Assembly: GCA_023393235.1 (NCBI GenBank)
Contig: JAEWMH010000175.1
Span: 1 to 17,383, forward strand
Direction: 5' to 3'
DNA: 17,383 nt
Source: Bacillota bacterium
GTDB taxonomy: Bacteria; Bacillota; Bacilli; Paenibacillales; NBRC-103111
Position 1 is the first letter of the stretch, and every line of letters starts with the position of its first letter. The notes beneath the pieces are model-generated. The model did not search any database, was not told the DNA's origin, and saw only the letters and a program-made list of their open reading frames with translations. The position numbers and the translations under genes were made by a program. This document shows positions 6,456 to 13,081 of the stretch, piece after piece.

Positions 6456-7546
6456 GGGACAGACGAAGTGTTCTCCATCTTGTCTTCGGTGTCCTGATGG
6501 TCATCGGGTTTCTCCTGCTTTGCTGGACAGGGATGTACCTGGTGACCGAAGCCGTCTATGGCAGATTGGGCTGGGAGCCGCACGGCCTGCTGGCTTTTCA
6601 GATCAATGCGGTGCTGGGCTTTATTCTGTTCGGGGTTGCCATCTCGATAATCGGGCCGCTTCTCCGGCCCAATGAGCATAAGCTGTTTACCGAGCTGATT
6701 GAGGTGATGCGCCGGATTTCCCGCGGCGATTTTCAGGTGGACCTGGCTCCCATGCTGGACCAGATAGGGCGGCATGAACGGGAGCGGCATCCTTTCGCCC
6801 AGCTGGTAACCACTATTGATGACATGGCGGCCAATTTGAAGGAGATGGAGGAGCTGCGCCAGGAGTTTATCTCCAATGTATCCCACGAAATCGGTTCACC
6901 CTTAACCTCAATTATGGGCTTTGCCAAAGCGCTCAAAAGCGGCGCGCTGGACCCGGAGGAGCGGGAGCGTTATCTGGATATCATTGAGGCGGAATGCATC
7001 CGGCTTTCCAAGCTAAGCGACAATCTGATGAAGCTGGCGGTGTTGGATTCGGCGAAATCCTCCGTCCACCCCGTGGCCTACAGACTGGATAAGCAGCTTA
7101 TCGCTCTGATTCTGGCCTGTGAACCCCAATGGGAGGCCAAGGATATTGAGATGAACCTGGAGCCCGGGGAGGTGGTGATTACCGCTGACGAGGACTTAAT
7201 GAGCCAGGTATGGCTCAATCTGCTGCATAATGCCATTAAATTCACTCCGCAAGGCGGGAGGATCAGCGTCGCCGTGTCCCGGGAGGGCGGATGTGCAGCG
7301 GTGCGGGTTGCGGATAATGGGCCGGGGATTGCCGGGGAGGATCAGCCCCGCATTTTCGAGCGTTTCTACAAAGCGGACAAATCCCGCACCCGGTCAGGAG
7401 GAGGCAGCGGCCTGGGCCTGTCCATCGCCCACAAGATCGTGGAGATGCATGGGGGTACCATCACTGTAGCCAGCCGGCCGGGGGAGGGGACGGTGTTCAC
7501 CGTGCTGATTCCGTTGGTGGCTGCGGGGGAAGGTAGTATGCCGTGA
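6452..7546 (+). CDS. Membrane sensor histidine kinase (partner of the HssR-like regulator)
   Basis: This 364-residue kinase has two membrane helices (about residues 8-32 and 47-71) joined by only about 15 external residues. A HAMP-like linker (RRISRGDFQVDL) comes next, followed by a DHp domain with the phospho-acceptor H145 in SNVSHEIGSPLTSIMGF. The HATPase domain has an N-box (LLHNAIKFTP), G1 (VADNGPGIAGE), an F-box (IFERFYKADKSRTR) and G2 (GGGSGLGLSI). The residues after the histidine are EIGSP rather than the common ELRTP. Classical HssS kinases have a large extracellular domain, as I recall. That domain is missing here, so the signal is probably sensed in or near the membrane or relayed by the transporter. 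It is co-translated with the regulator through the overlapping ATGA. Confidence 0.92.
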   Translation: MRDRRSVLHLVFGVLMVIGFLLLCWTGMYLVTEAVYGRLGWEPHGLLAFQINAVLGFILFGVAISIIGPLLRPNEHKLFTELIEVMRRISRGDFQVDLAPMLDQIGRHERERHPFAQLVTTIDDMAANLKEMEELRQEFISNVSHEIGSPLTSIMGFAKALKSGALDPEERERYLDIIEAECIRLSKLSDNLMKLAVLDSAKSSVHPVAYRLDKQLIALILACEPQWEAKDIEMNLEPGEVVITADEDLMSQVWLNLLHNAIKFTPQGGRISVAVSREGGCAAVRVADNGPGIAGEDQPRIFERFYKADKSRTRSGGGSGLGLSIAHKIVEMHGGTITVASRPGEGTVFTVLIPLVAAGEGSMP

Positions 7547-7562
7547 GCCGGGGCGGGCGCTA

Positions 7563-7744
7563 TAACGGAACTCACGAGCTCTTACACCCTAAAAATCGGT
7601 GTTTGGGGACGTTAACGGAACTGGGAGCCTCTAGCCGGGATTCTGCCGGATCATGGTGTGATTTTTGTTTGCTAAGAGCGTCTCAGTTCCGTTACGTTTT
7701 TCTTTTGCCGTAAAATCCCCTTTAAGGGCTTCTTAGTTCCGTAA
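7563..7744. repeat. Mirror array of TAACGGAACT motifs (two per strand, 50-bp spacing)
   Basis: The gene-free stretch 7547-7793 contains TAACGGAACT at 7563-7572 and again at 7613-7622, exactly 50 bp apart. The reverse-complement form follows at 7685-7694 (AGTTCCGTTA) and at 7735-7744 (AGTTCCGTAA, one mismatch), again exactly 50 bp apart. The bases after each motif are related, of the form nnGAGnCnCTTA in motif orientation, often followed by AAAATC. Each unit is therefore about 50 bp long, not just 10. The whole can fold as nested inverted repeats. It lies between the convergent kinase gene and the five-gene minus-strand operon. I recall similar motifs in intergenic DNA of Paenibacillus genomes but cannot verify that here. 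No classic terminator is clear. CCCTTAAAGGG plus ATTTT on the minus strand, near 7720, is a weak one. Confidence 0.8.
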
Positions 7745-7793
7745 GCGGAAATGATTATCGCCCAAAATAGCGAATAAGTGCTGCCGGGTGTCA

Positions 7794-8174
7794 TTACCGC
7801 AACTCTCTTTTTATCAGTTCCGATGTGATGGCAAAGGCCTTGATTCTGCGGACCGTCAGGGTGTTTTGGGAGCTGCCGGGCTTCAGCTTGGGCAGAATGC
7901 CCTCGCACCTGCTGTTGGCGGAAGCGATAGCCTGAAGCGCCTCTTCCAAGTCCACCTTCGAAAAATTTACCTGTAAGGAATCCTCTGTACCTTTGGTCCC
8001 CGCTTCCCGTTCAATCAGCTCTACAGCGATATAGTAGGCCTTTATTGCCCGCACAGTCATGGTATGCTGAGCTGTGCCTTCCTTCAATTTAGACAGTGCT
8101 TTTTCGCTTTTGCTGATGGTTGAGGTGATAGACCGGATGGCCTCTGTCAATTCCTCTGGTTCATAATGAGTCAT
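7794..8174 (-). CDS. Small protein with two tandem copies of one helical domain
   Basis: This 126-residue protein is built from an internal duplication. Residues 9-57 and 76-124 align without gaps and share 26 identical residues of 49. The best conserved part is a KLK-x-G-x-x-Q-x-T-x-TVR-x-IKA core followed by an ELI-x-RE end. Each copy is predicted to form a helical hairpin. The RRIKAF...ELI...E pattern resembles small uncharacterised Firmicute proteins that I know as single-domain forms, and no function is known to me. It is probably cytoplasmic, since there is no signal peptide or membrane segment. An AGGAGG site lies about 8 bases before the ATG. It starts 18 bases after the kinase stop and is the last gene of the exporter/two-component operon, so it may be an accessory factor. 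Confidence 0.8.
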   Translation of the reverse strand: MTHYEPEELTEAIRSITSTISKSEKALSKLKEGTAQHTMTVRAIKAYYIAVELIEREAGTKGTEDSLQVNFSKVDLEEALQAIASANSRCEGILPKLKPGSSQNTLTVRRIKAFAITSELIKRELR

Positions 8175-8192
8175 GGCATATCCTCCTGCGGG

Positions 8193-9278
8193 TTATAGGT
8201 TATTTTGGCGGTCATAAGGCAAGCAAACGGTAACGGAGGTCCCATGTCCTGGCCGGCTGGCCACATCTACAGTACCTTTATGCGCTGCCGCAATCTGTTT
8301 TACGATGGCCATACCCAATCCCGTCCCGCCGGCAGGAGCCTCTGTAGAGGTTCCCCGGTAATAACGGTCAAACAGACGGTTCAGCTGATCCTCGTCAAGT
8401 CCTGTTCCATTGTCTGATATTTGGACTTCAGCCTGGGAAGCGCTCCTGATAAACACTGTAATGGAGGTGCCGGGCGGGTTATGGACAACGGCATTGACTA
8501 ACAGGTTGGAAAAAGCTCTTTTAAGCAGTCCGGCGTCTCCCATAATGTGCAAAGGCTCTTCCCCGCCCCGTATTTCAAACTGCGCTGTCCGATCAAGCGG
8601 CATGTTCACCGTTTCGGCAACGGTTCTGCGGATCAGCTCTCCCAGTTCAATTCTTCTGAGTGACAGCTTGGGCGACCCGGACTGGTCCATCCGGAAAGCA
8701 ATGCCCAGGTCGTGGATCAGCTCCTCCATGTGGGCGGATTTTTGCCGGATCAGCAGCAGAAACTCCTTCTTTTCAGCCTCGCTCCAGTCATGCTCCTCCG
8801 AAAGCAGCATATCCGTATAACCCGAGATATAAGACAGCGGGGTCTTCAGATCATGGGTCACACCTGCCGCCCAGTCCTGCCGCTCCTGCTCAAACTTCCT
8901 CCGTTTGCGCTCGTTGTCCTGGAGAACCGAGGAGAGGGTTTCCAGATTGGCGTATACCTCCCGGTACAGACGGCTGGAAAAGGCGGGCCTTTTTCCCGCC
9001 GGAATAAGATATTCCCCGCAGGACAGCTTCCGGAGCTGGACCAGAATGTCCGCCAACGGCCGTGCAACATAATAGCCGTAGAACAAACAGTACAGAAAAT
9101 ATACAGCAATCATCACCCCTGTTGTGAGATTGACAATAAAGAGCTTTTCCGGCTGCTTCAACACAACAATAAAGAATATTGCAGGCAGGGACACCGCAAG
9201 GAACAGCAGAAGCTGGTGGAGGATAAAATTCAGGGTGAAGCGGACCACCAGCCTGCCATTGGTAAGGTTGACCCTCAT
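8193..9278 (-). CDS. Intramembrane-sensing histidine kinase (Bce/lantibiotic type)
   Basis: This 361-residue minus-strand kinase has two N-terminal membrane helices (about residues 16-40 and 52-72). The external loop of about ten residues (KQPEKLFIVN) is the hallmark of intramembrane-sensing kinases. Next come a short linker and a coiled coil (DNERKRRKFEQERQD), then H142 in WAAGVTHDLKTPLSYISGY. The ATPase domain has an N-box (LLVNAVVHNPPG), G1 (ISDNGTGLDED) and G2 (GTGLGMAIVKQI). Such kinases usually detect peptide antibiotics through their partner ABC transporter. Its start overlaps the regulator stop by ATGA, so the two are co-translated. The upstream genes of the same operon encode that candidate transporter. 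Confidence 0.92.
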   Translation of the reverse strand: MRVNLTNGRLVVRFTLNFILHQLLLFLAVSLPAIFFIVVLKQPEKLFIVNLTTGVMIAVYFLYCLFYGYYVARPLADILVQLRKLSCGEYLIPAGKRPAFSSRLYREVYANLETLSSVLQDNERKRRKFEQERQDWAAGVTHDLKTPLSYISGYTDMLLSEEHDWSEAEKKEFLLLIRQKSAHMEELIHDLGIAFRMDQSGSPKLSLRRIELGELIRRTVAETVNMPLDRTAQFEIRGGEEPLHIMGDAGLLKRAFSNLLVNAVVHNPPGTSITVFIRSASQAEVQISDNGTGLDEDQLNRLFDRYYRGTSTEAPAGGTGLGMAIVKQIAAAHKGTVDVASRPGHGTSVTVCLPYDRQNNL

Positions 9279-9991
9279 GGCGCTTCTCCTTGTTTGGGAG
9301 GGACAAGCTTATAGCCGATTCCCCGCAGATTAATAATGAGGGTGGGCTGCTTGGCATCCCGTTCAATTTTTTTGCGCAGGCGCATGATATGGATGGCCAC
9401 CGTTTTTTCATCCCCCATGCTGTCGAAGCCCCATATTTTATCATACAGCTGCCCTGCGGTAAACACCTGATTAGGATGGGCGGCCAGAAACAGCAGCAGC
9501 TCCAATTCCTTAGCGGGGCAGGGGATTTCTATTCCATCCACCCGAAGCTGGGCTGCTTTCTTGTCAATAGTGATCCGGCCGAAGCGGTAAAGCTCCTGCT
9601 CCTGCGGAGAGGCTTGATAGTGGCCCAGTCTTCTGAACTGGACGTGGATGCGGGCGGCTACCTCCAGCGGGTTAAAGGGTTTGGTGATATAATCATCCCC
9701 TCCGATGCCCAGACCGGTAAGCTTGTCCAGATCGCTGCTGCGGGAACTGAGAAACAAGATGGGCACCGCAGTCAGCTGCCGGATTTTCTGACATAATAGG
9801 AAGCCGTCTGTATCGGGCAGCATCACATCTAGAACAATCAGGTCAAACCGAATACGGCTGATTTTGTCCAAAGCCTCCTGTCCGGTGAAGGCGCTGTGAA
9901 TGGAGGCATACCCTTCCTTGCGCAGAACGGTCTCCAGCATTTTGACAATGCCGGCTTCATCATCCACCAGGAGAATGGATTGCGGACGCAT
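9275..9991 (-). CDS. OmpR-family response regulator of the ABC/two-component operon
   Basis: This 238-residue regulator has a receiver domain with acidic D10/D11, phospho-acceptor D55 in DLIVLDVMLPDTDG and the lysine of ITKPFNP. A C-terminal winged-helix domain ends KTVAIHIMRLRKKI...LRGIGYKL. I chose the ATG at 9991 because GGAGGG lies upstream and the receiver fold starts there (MRPQSILLVDDE). The frame extends to 10231, but that extension is not regulator-like. The gene starts 68 bases after the permease stop and overlaps the kinase start. It is the likely binder of the GTTTAC direct repeat in the operon promoter at 11988-12004, which would make the operon self-activating. Confidence 0.93.
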   Translation of the reverse strand: MRPQSILLVDDEAGIVKMLETVLRKEGYASIHSAFTGQEALDKISRIRFDLIVLDVMLPDTDGFLLCQKIRQLTAVPILFLSSRSSDLDKLTGLGIGGDDYITKPFNPLEVAARIHVQFRRLGHYQASPQEQELYRFGRITIDKKAAQLRVDGIEIPCPAKELELLLFLAAHPNQVFTAGQLYDKIWGFDSMGDEKTVAIHIMRLRKKIERDAKQPTLIINLRGIGYKLVPPKQGEAP

Positions 9992-10059
9992 TTTCCCTTT
10001 CCCCCTCCGGTAAAATGTGCTTTGCCCTAGATGGCTGCGGTAAAGCTTAATGGGCCGGG

Positions 10060-10995
10060 CTAAATGGATACATCGCGTTTTGTGAATACTGTCCAGCTGA
10101 TCAAAACCAGAATGACCATGTAGATAAGAAGGACGGAGATGGAAAATCCCAGAGTCATCCCGGGTCTGGGCGGAAGCGAGAAGATATACAGGCTGATATC
10201 GCTGTTGGCAAAAGGAAGAAATTTCAACCATTCCACCTTAGCCGTTGCCTCGACCATGGAATTGCCCGTAATCATCAGGAACAGCGAGATTCCCACAGCC
10301 AGAGTGCTGCTGCGCAGAATTGTAGACACTGCCAAGGCAAGAGTGACATAACCTATCACCGGAATGATGCTCAAACCGTACATTTTCACTACCTGCATCA
10401 TAACATTCTCACGGATCACTTGCCCATTCCCATCCAGGAATAAATCGGCCGCATGGATATTGCCGATACCGTACAACAGCGCATTAGCCGCGTATCCGCA
10501 AACCACTGTCATCACCAGCATGGCTGCAGCGAACAGGGATATTGCAATATATTTGGAGAACCAGATTTCCGTACGGCTGCGGGGACGGATCAGGAGCAGC
10601 TTCATCGTACCGGAGGCATATTCTCCGGCGACCATGTCTGCTGCAAGGACAATGGCTAGGACCATGACCATTTCTACCAGACCGGAGGAGGCCAGCAAAG
10701 CGGACCACGGGTTGCCGGGCAGGGGCGGGATATCCTGAGACAGACGATACTCCGCAATGGCCAGTTTATTACTGGCATCGGCTCGCAGCATGGGGGAGAG
10801 TTCCGTAATGCTCAGCCGTTTTTCGTATTGTCGGACGAGCTGCTCTGTTGCCGCCCTCCAGTCTCCTGACGGCGGGCTGTTCACTTTGCCCAGCACAGCG
10901 GTGCCGATGGAGATGGCGGCAAGGAGTACCAGCAGAATCCGGGTGAGCTTCCTGCAGCCTAGTTTCATCCACTCATTGGCAATTAATCCGCCCAT
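10060..10995 (-). CDS. ABC-2 type permease, partner of the E-loop ATPase
   Basis: This 311-residue membrane protein begins MGGLIANEWMKLGCRK, the usual start of ABC-2 permeases of the antibiotic-immunity type. One helix follows (ILLVLLAAISIGTAVL), then a long external segment (about residues 35-95). Five further helices are spread over residues 100-308, including VMVLAIVLAADMVAGEYASG, which contains the conserved GE(Y/F)xxGT motif. I chose the ATG at 10995 because GGAGGTG precedes it. It overlaps the end of the ATPase gene by 13 bases, which implies translational coupling. The product should form the membrane part of an exporter that protects against a peptide or lipid-active antibiotic. That role is inferred from operon layout. 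Confidence 0.88.
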   Translation of the reverse strand: MGGLIANEWMKLGCRKLTRILLVLLAAISIGTAVLGKVNSPPSGDWRAATEQLVRQYEKRLSITELSPMLRADASNKLAIAEYRLSQDIPPLPGNPWSALLASSGLVEMVMVLAIVLAADMVAGEYASGTMKLLLIRPRSRTEIWFSKYIAISLFAAAMLVMTVVCGYAANALLYGIGNIHAADLFLDGNGQVIRENVMMQVVKMYGLSIIPVIGYVTLALAVSTILRSSTLAVGISLFLMITGNSMVEATAKVEWLKFLPFANSDISLYIFSLPPRPGMTLGFSISVLLIYMVILVLISWTVFTKRDVSI

Positions 10996-11921
10996 TCCGC
11001 CACCTCCGTAATCTTCAGAAACTGATTCTCCAGAGTTTGCTCCTGCAAGTGGATGCTGTACACCTGAATACCCGCATTCATCAAACATTTGTTCATTGCC
11101 GGTATCTCCTCTTGGTTCATTTGAAGCATCAGCCGGCCTGGTTGTCCTTCTGCTTCCACGGCGAATTTTCCCAGAGCGGCAGCTATTTTTTTGGCTTGAC
11201 CGGTTTGGGAGGGGGCCACAAAGAGGACCACCTGGGCGGCACCGTTTTTTTGGAGGAGATCCTTCATGCTTTGAATCCGCACCAGCCTGCCATGCTGCAG
11301 AACTCCCACCCGGTCACACATCAACTCCATTTCACCGAGCAAATGGCTGGATACAAAAACGGCAACCCCCCCCTCATGGGCAAGCTTTTTCAGGTGGGCA
11401 CGCAATTCATGGATTCCCGCAGGGTCCAAACCGTTGGTAGGCTCATCCAAGATGAGCAATGAGGGACGGTGGAGAAGGGCCTGGGCAATCCCGAGCCGCT
11501 GGCGCATGCCAAGGGAATAGGTTTTGACCTTGTCACCGATCCGTTCCAGCAGCCCCACGGCTTCGGCGGTTTCCAGGATACGGGCATGGGACACACCGGG
11601 AACCATCCGGGCAAAATGCTTCAGGTTCTGGTATCCTGTCAGATACGGGTACAGATCGGGGTTTTCCACGATAGCGCCTACATGGCGGATGGCTTTCTTA
11701 AAGTCCTTGGTAATGCTGTGCCCCTGGATGAGAATATCCCCGCCGCTGATCCCGCACAGTCCCACCATCATGCGGATGGTGGTGGTTTTGCCTGCACCGT
11801 TTGGGCCCAGGAAGCCGAACACCTCTCCGGCAGGGATATCGAAGGTCAGATCGTCTACTACTTTTTTTCTTCCGATATTTTTTGTGGCGTGCTGCAGTTG
11901 TACAACAGATGTTTGGCTCAT
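10983..11921 (-). CDS. BcrA/LanF-type ABC ATPase with an E-loop
   Basis: This 312-residue ATPase has a Walker A (GPNGAGKTTT), a signature YSLGMRQRLGIAQALL, a Walker B (SLLILDEPTNGLDPAG) and an H-loop in VFVSSHLLGEMELMCDR. Where most ABC ATPases have a Q-loop glutamine, it reads VGAIVENPDLYPYLTGYQNL. The glutamate variant (E-loop) is characteristic of LanF immunity proteins and their bacitracin-type relatives. This argues for export or expulsion of a peptide antibiotic from the membrane rather than general drug efflux. It is the first gene of the minus-strand operon (ATPase, permease, regulator, kinase, duplicated-domain protein). AAAGGAGCGG lies before the ATG. I see no lantibiotic structural or modification gene nearby, so this is a defence module, not a biosynthetic cluster. 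Confidence 0.93.
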   Translation of the reverse strand: MSQTSVVQLQHATKNIGRKKVVDDLTFDIPAGEVFGFLGPNGAGKTTTIRMMVGLCGISGGDILIQGHSITKDFKKAIRHVGAIVENPDLYPYLTGYQNLKHFARMVPGVSHARILETAEAVGLLERIGDKVKTYSLGMRQRLGIAQALLHRPSLLILDEPTNGLDPAGIHELRAHLKKLAHEGGVAVFVSSHLLGEMELMCDRVGVLQHGRLVRIQSMKDLLQKNGAAQVVLFVAPSQTGQAKKIAAALGKFAVEAEGQPGRLMLQMNQEEIPAMNKCLMNAGIQVYSIHLQEQTLENQFLKITEVAEWAD

Positions 11922-11971
11922 ATTCCGCTCCTTTCCGGTGTCAGCCGGCTCTTCTCACTCGCTTCATGCCG

Positions 11972-12004
11972 ATTATAAAAAGCGAAAGTAAACAGGTGGT
12001 AAAC
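11972..12004 (-). promoter_or_regulatory. Direct-repeat promoter of the E-loop ABC/two-component operon
   Basis: On the minus strand a perfect TATAAT (11977-11972) is preceded, after 10 bases, by GTTTAC (11993-11988), five bases (CACCT) and a second GTTTAC (12004-11999). The 11-bp period and the position over the missing -35 are typical of OmpR/PhoB-family activator sites. There is no good -35 at 16 to 19 bp. The start should lie near 11965, with a leader of about 44 bases to the ATG at 11921. Confidence 0.65.
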
Positions 12005-12075
12005 CGTAGACGGTCTGGAGATAAAATTAAAGCAGGCAGGGTGGGGGAGGTGCGGATTTATTTGTTTTGAAGGTA

Positions 12076-12104
12076 TTGAATCCGCTTTCAACTGGTGGTA
12101 TGAT
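12076..12104 (+). promoter_or_regulatory. Promoter of the methyltransferase gene
   Basis: TTGAAT (12076-12081) and TATGAT (12099-12104) are separated by 17 bp. The start is expected near 12111, giving a leader of about 27 bases. It is divergent from the ABC operon promoter, and the two -10 regions are about 120 bp apart. Confidence 0.75.
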
Positions 12105-12137
12105 GGGAAGCCAAACAAAATCGGAAATGGAGAAACC

Positions 12138-12869
12138 ATGAGCGGAAACCCTTATTATCAGGCGTATGAAGAGCGGTACCGGAAAGTGTACGAGGCAGGA
12201 GTGGAGAGATGGGGCCATGCGGAGGATGATGTTGGGCTCCGGGTCAACCTGACTGAATGGGTAGATTGCTGCGATCTGAAAGGAAAGCGGGTTGTGGAAT
12301 TTGCATGCGGGGAAGGGGCATCTGGGGTCATTTTGTCCCAGCTGGGCTGCCTGTATCACGGAGTGGATGTGGCTCCTTCGGCTGTTGCCAAAGCCCGAGC
12401 CGCCTTGGCGGATTATCCCGGGGCAAAGGTGACCCTTTTGGACATGGTGCATGAACCGGTGGAGGGGCAATATGACGCAGCCCTGGATGTGATGGGTTTT
12501 CACATGCTGGTGGTGGATGCGGACAGAGCTGCTTACTTGCAGAATGTTCACTCCTGTCTGAAAAGCGGGGCGCCTTTCTTTCTGTTCCGGGAGTCTTACC
12601 GAGAACATGCGGATGATAGCCCGGTGGATTCTTTTGAAGGCTGGCTGAAGCTTACCGGAGATGATTACCGGACGCCTCAGACCCGCTACGCCGGACCTGC
12701 CGGTGCGCAGGTTGAAGTGCAGATTCCCATGGTCCCGGCCCGGGCAAAGACGGAGGCGGGATACAGGCAGGAGTTGGAGGCGGCTGGATTCGCGGTGGAC
12801 CGTTTCAATCCCATGATGACGGACATGCAGATCGTTTCTTCGGCGGCAATCTATGCGCATAGGCCGTAG
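12138..12869 (+). CDS. Class I SAM-dependent methyltransferase
   Basis: This 243-residue protein has the Rossmann-fold methyltransferase motifs. Motif I is VVEFACGEGASGVILS (about residues 50-65). An acidic end of strand 2 follows in YHGVDVAPSAVAKARAAL, then motif II around VTLLDMVHEPV, and post-II residues in YDAALDVMGFHMLVVD. The central fold resembles small-molecule methyltransferases of the UbiE/Tellurite-type superfamily. The substrate cannot be deduced. The region after residue 170 is a substrate-cap-like segment rich in Arg, Tyr and Pro. GGAG lies about 7 bases before the ATG. It is transcribed alone from its own promoter and is followed by a repeat block and a terminator shared with the convergent AraC gene. 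Confidence 0.85.
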   Translation: MSGNPYYQAYEERYRKVYEAGVERWGHAEDDVGLRVNLTEWVDCCDLKGKRVVEFACGEGASGVILSQLGCLYHGVDVAPSAVAKARAALADYPGAKVTLLDMVHEPVEGQYDAALDVMGFHMLVVDADRAAYLQNVHSCLKSGAPFFLFRESYREHADDSPVDSFEGWLKLTGDDYRTPQTRYAGPAGAQVEVQIPMVPARAKTEAGYRQELEAAGFAVDRFNPMMTDMQIVSSAAIYAHRP

Positions 12870-12905
12870 ACGCACTGAGGGAGCGCAACGAACTCAAGGA
12901 ACTCA

Positions 12906-13009
12906 AGTACAAAGTGCCCAAACCCGGGCCCAGAGCCGAAATAAACTCGAAAAACCGAGTACAAAGTGCCTAAACCCAGGCCCAGAGCCGGATTAAACTC
13001 GAAAAACCG
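12906..13009. repeat. 52-bp tandem duplication (two copies plus the start of a third)
   Basis: Copy 1 (12906-12957) and copy 2 (12958-13009) match at 48 of 52 positions. Each starts AGTACAAAGTGCC and ends ACTCGAAAAACCG, and an AGTTCAA start of a third copy follows at 13010. Each copy has a GGGCC/AGGCCC GC core and an ACTCG...CGAGT pair able to form a hairpin around GAAAAAC. No reading frame or known element covers it. It fills the gap between the methyltransferase stop and the terminator. Confidence 0.85.
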
Positions 13010-13026
13010 AGTTCAACCCAACCCCC

Positions 13027-13070
13027 AAAACCTCCCCTTACGGCACCGGGCCGCGCAGGAGAGGTTTTTT
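13027..13070. terminator. Terminator between the methyltransferase and AraC genes
   Basis: AAAACCTCCCCT (13027-13038) pairs, with one mismatch, with AGGAGAGGTTTT (13057-13068). The loop contains a GC-rich CACCGGGCCGCG. Six T residues end it on the plus strand, and the AAAA of the 5' arm gives a T-run on the minus strand, so it can serve both convergent genes. Confidence 0.8.
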
Positions 13071-13081
13071 CGAGCTTTGTG

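Noticed and set aside
7563..7744. CRISPR array
   Set aside because: The repeated unit is short, imperfect, present on both strands in mirror order, and has no cas genes nearby.
8193..11921. Lantibiotic biosynthetic cluster
   Set aside because: The ATPase is LanF-like, but there is no precursor peptide, LanB/C/M or protease gene in the neighbourhood; the operon is complete as a resistance module.
12027..12875. 282-codon minus-strand frame opposite the methyltransferase
   Set aside because: The plus strand has a promoter, a ribosome site and SAM-binding motifs; the minus frame has none.
12906..13009. CRISPR or insertion-sequence end
   Set aside because: Only two full head-to-tail copies with no spacers, no transposase and no terminal inverted repeats.
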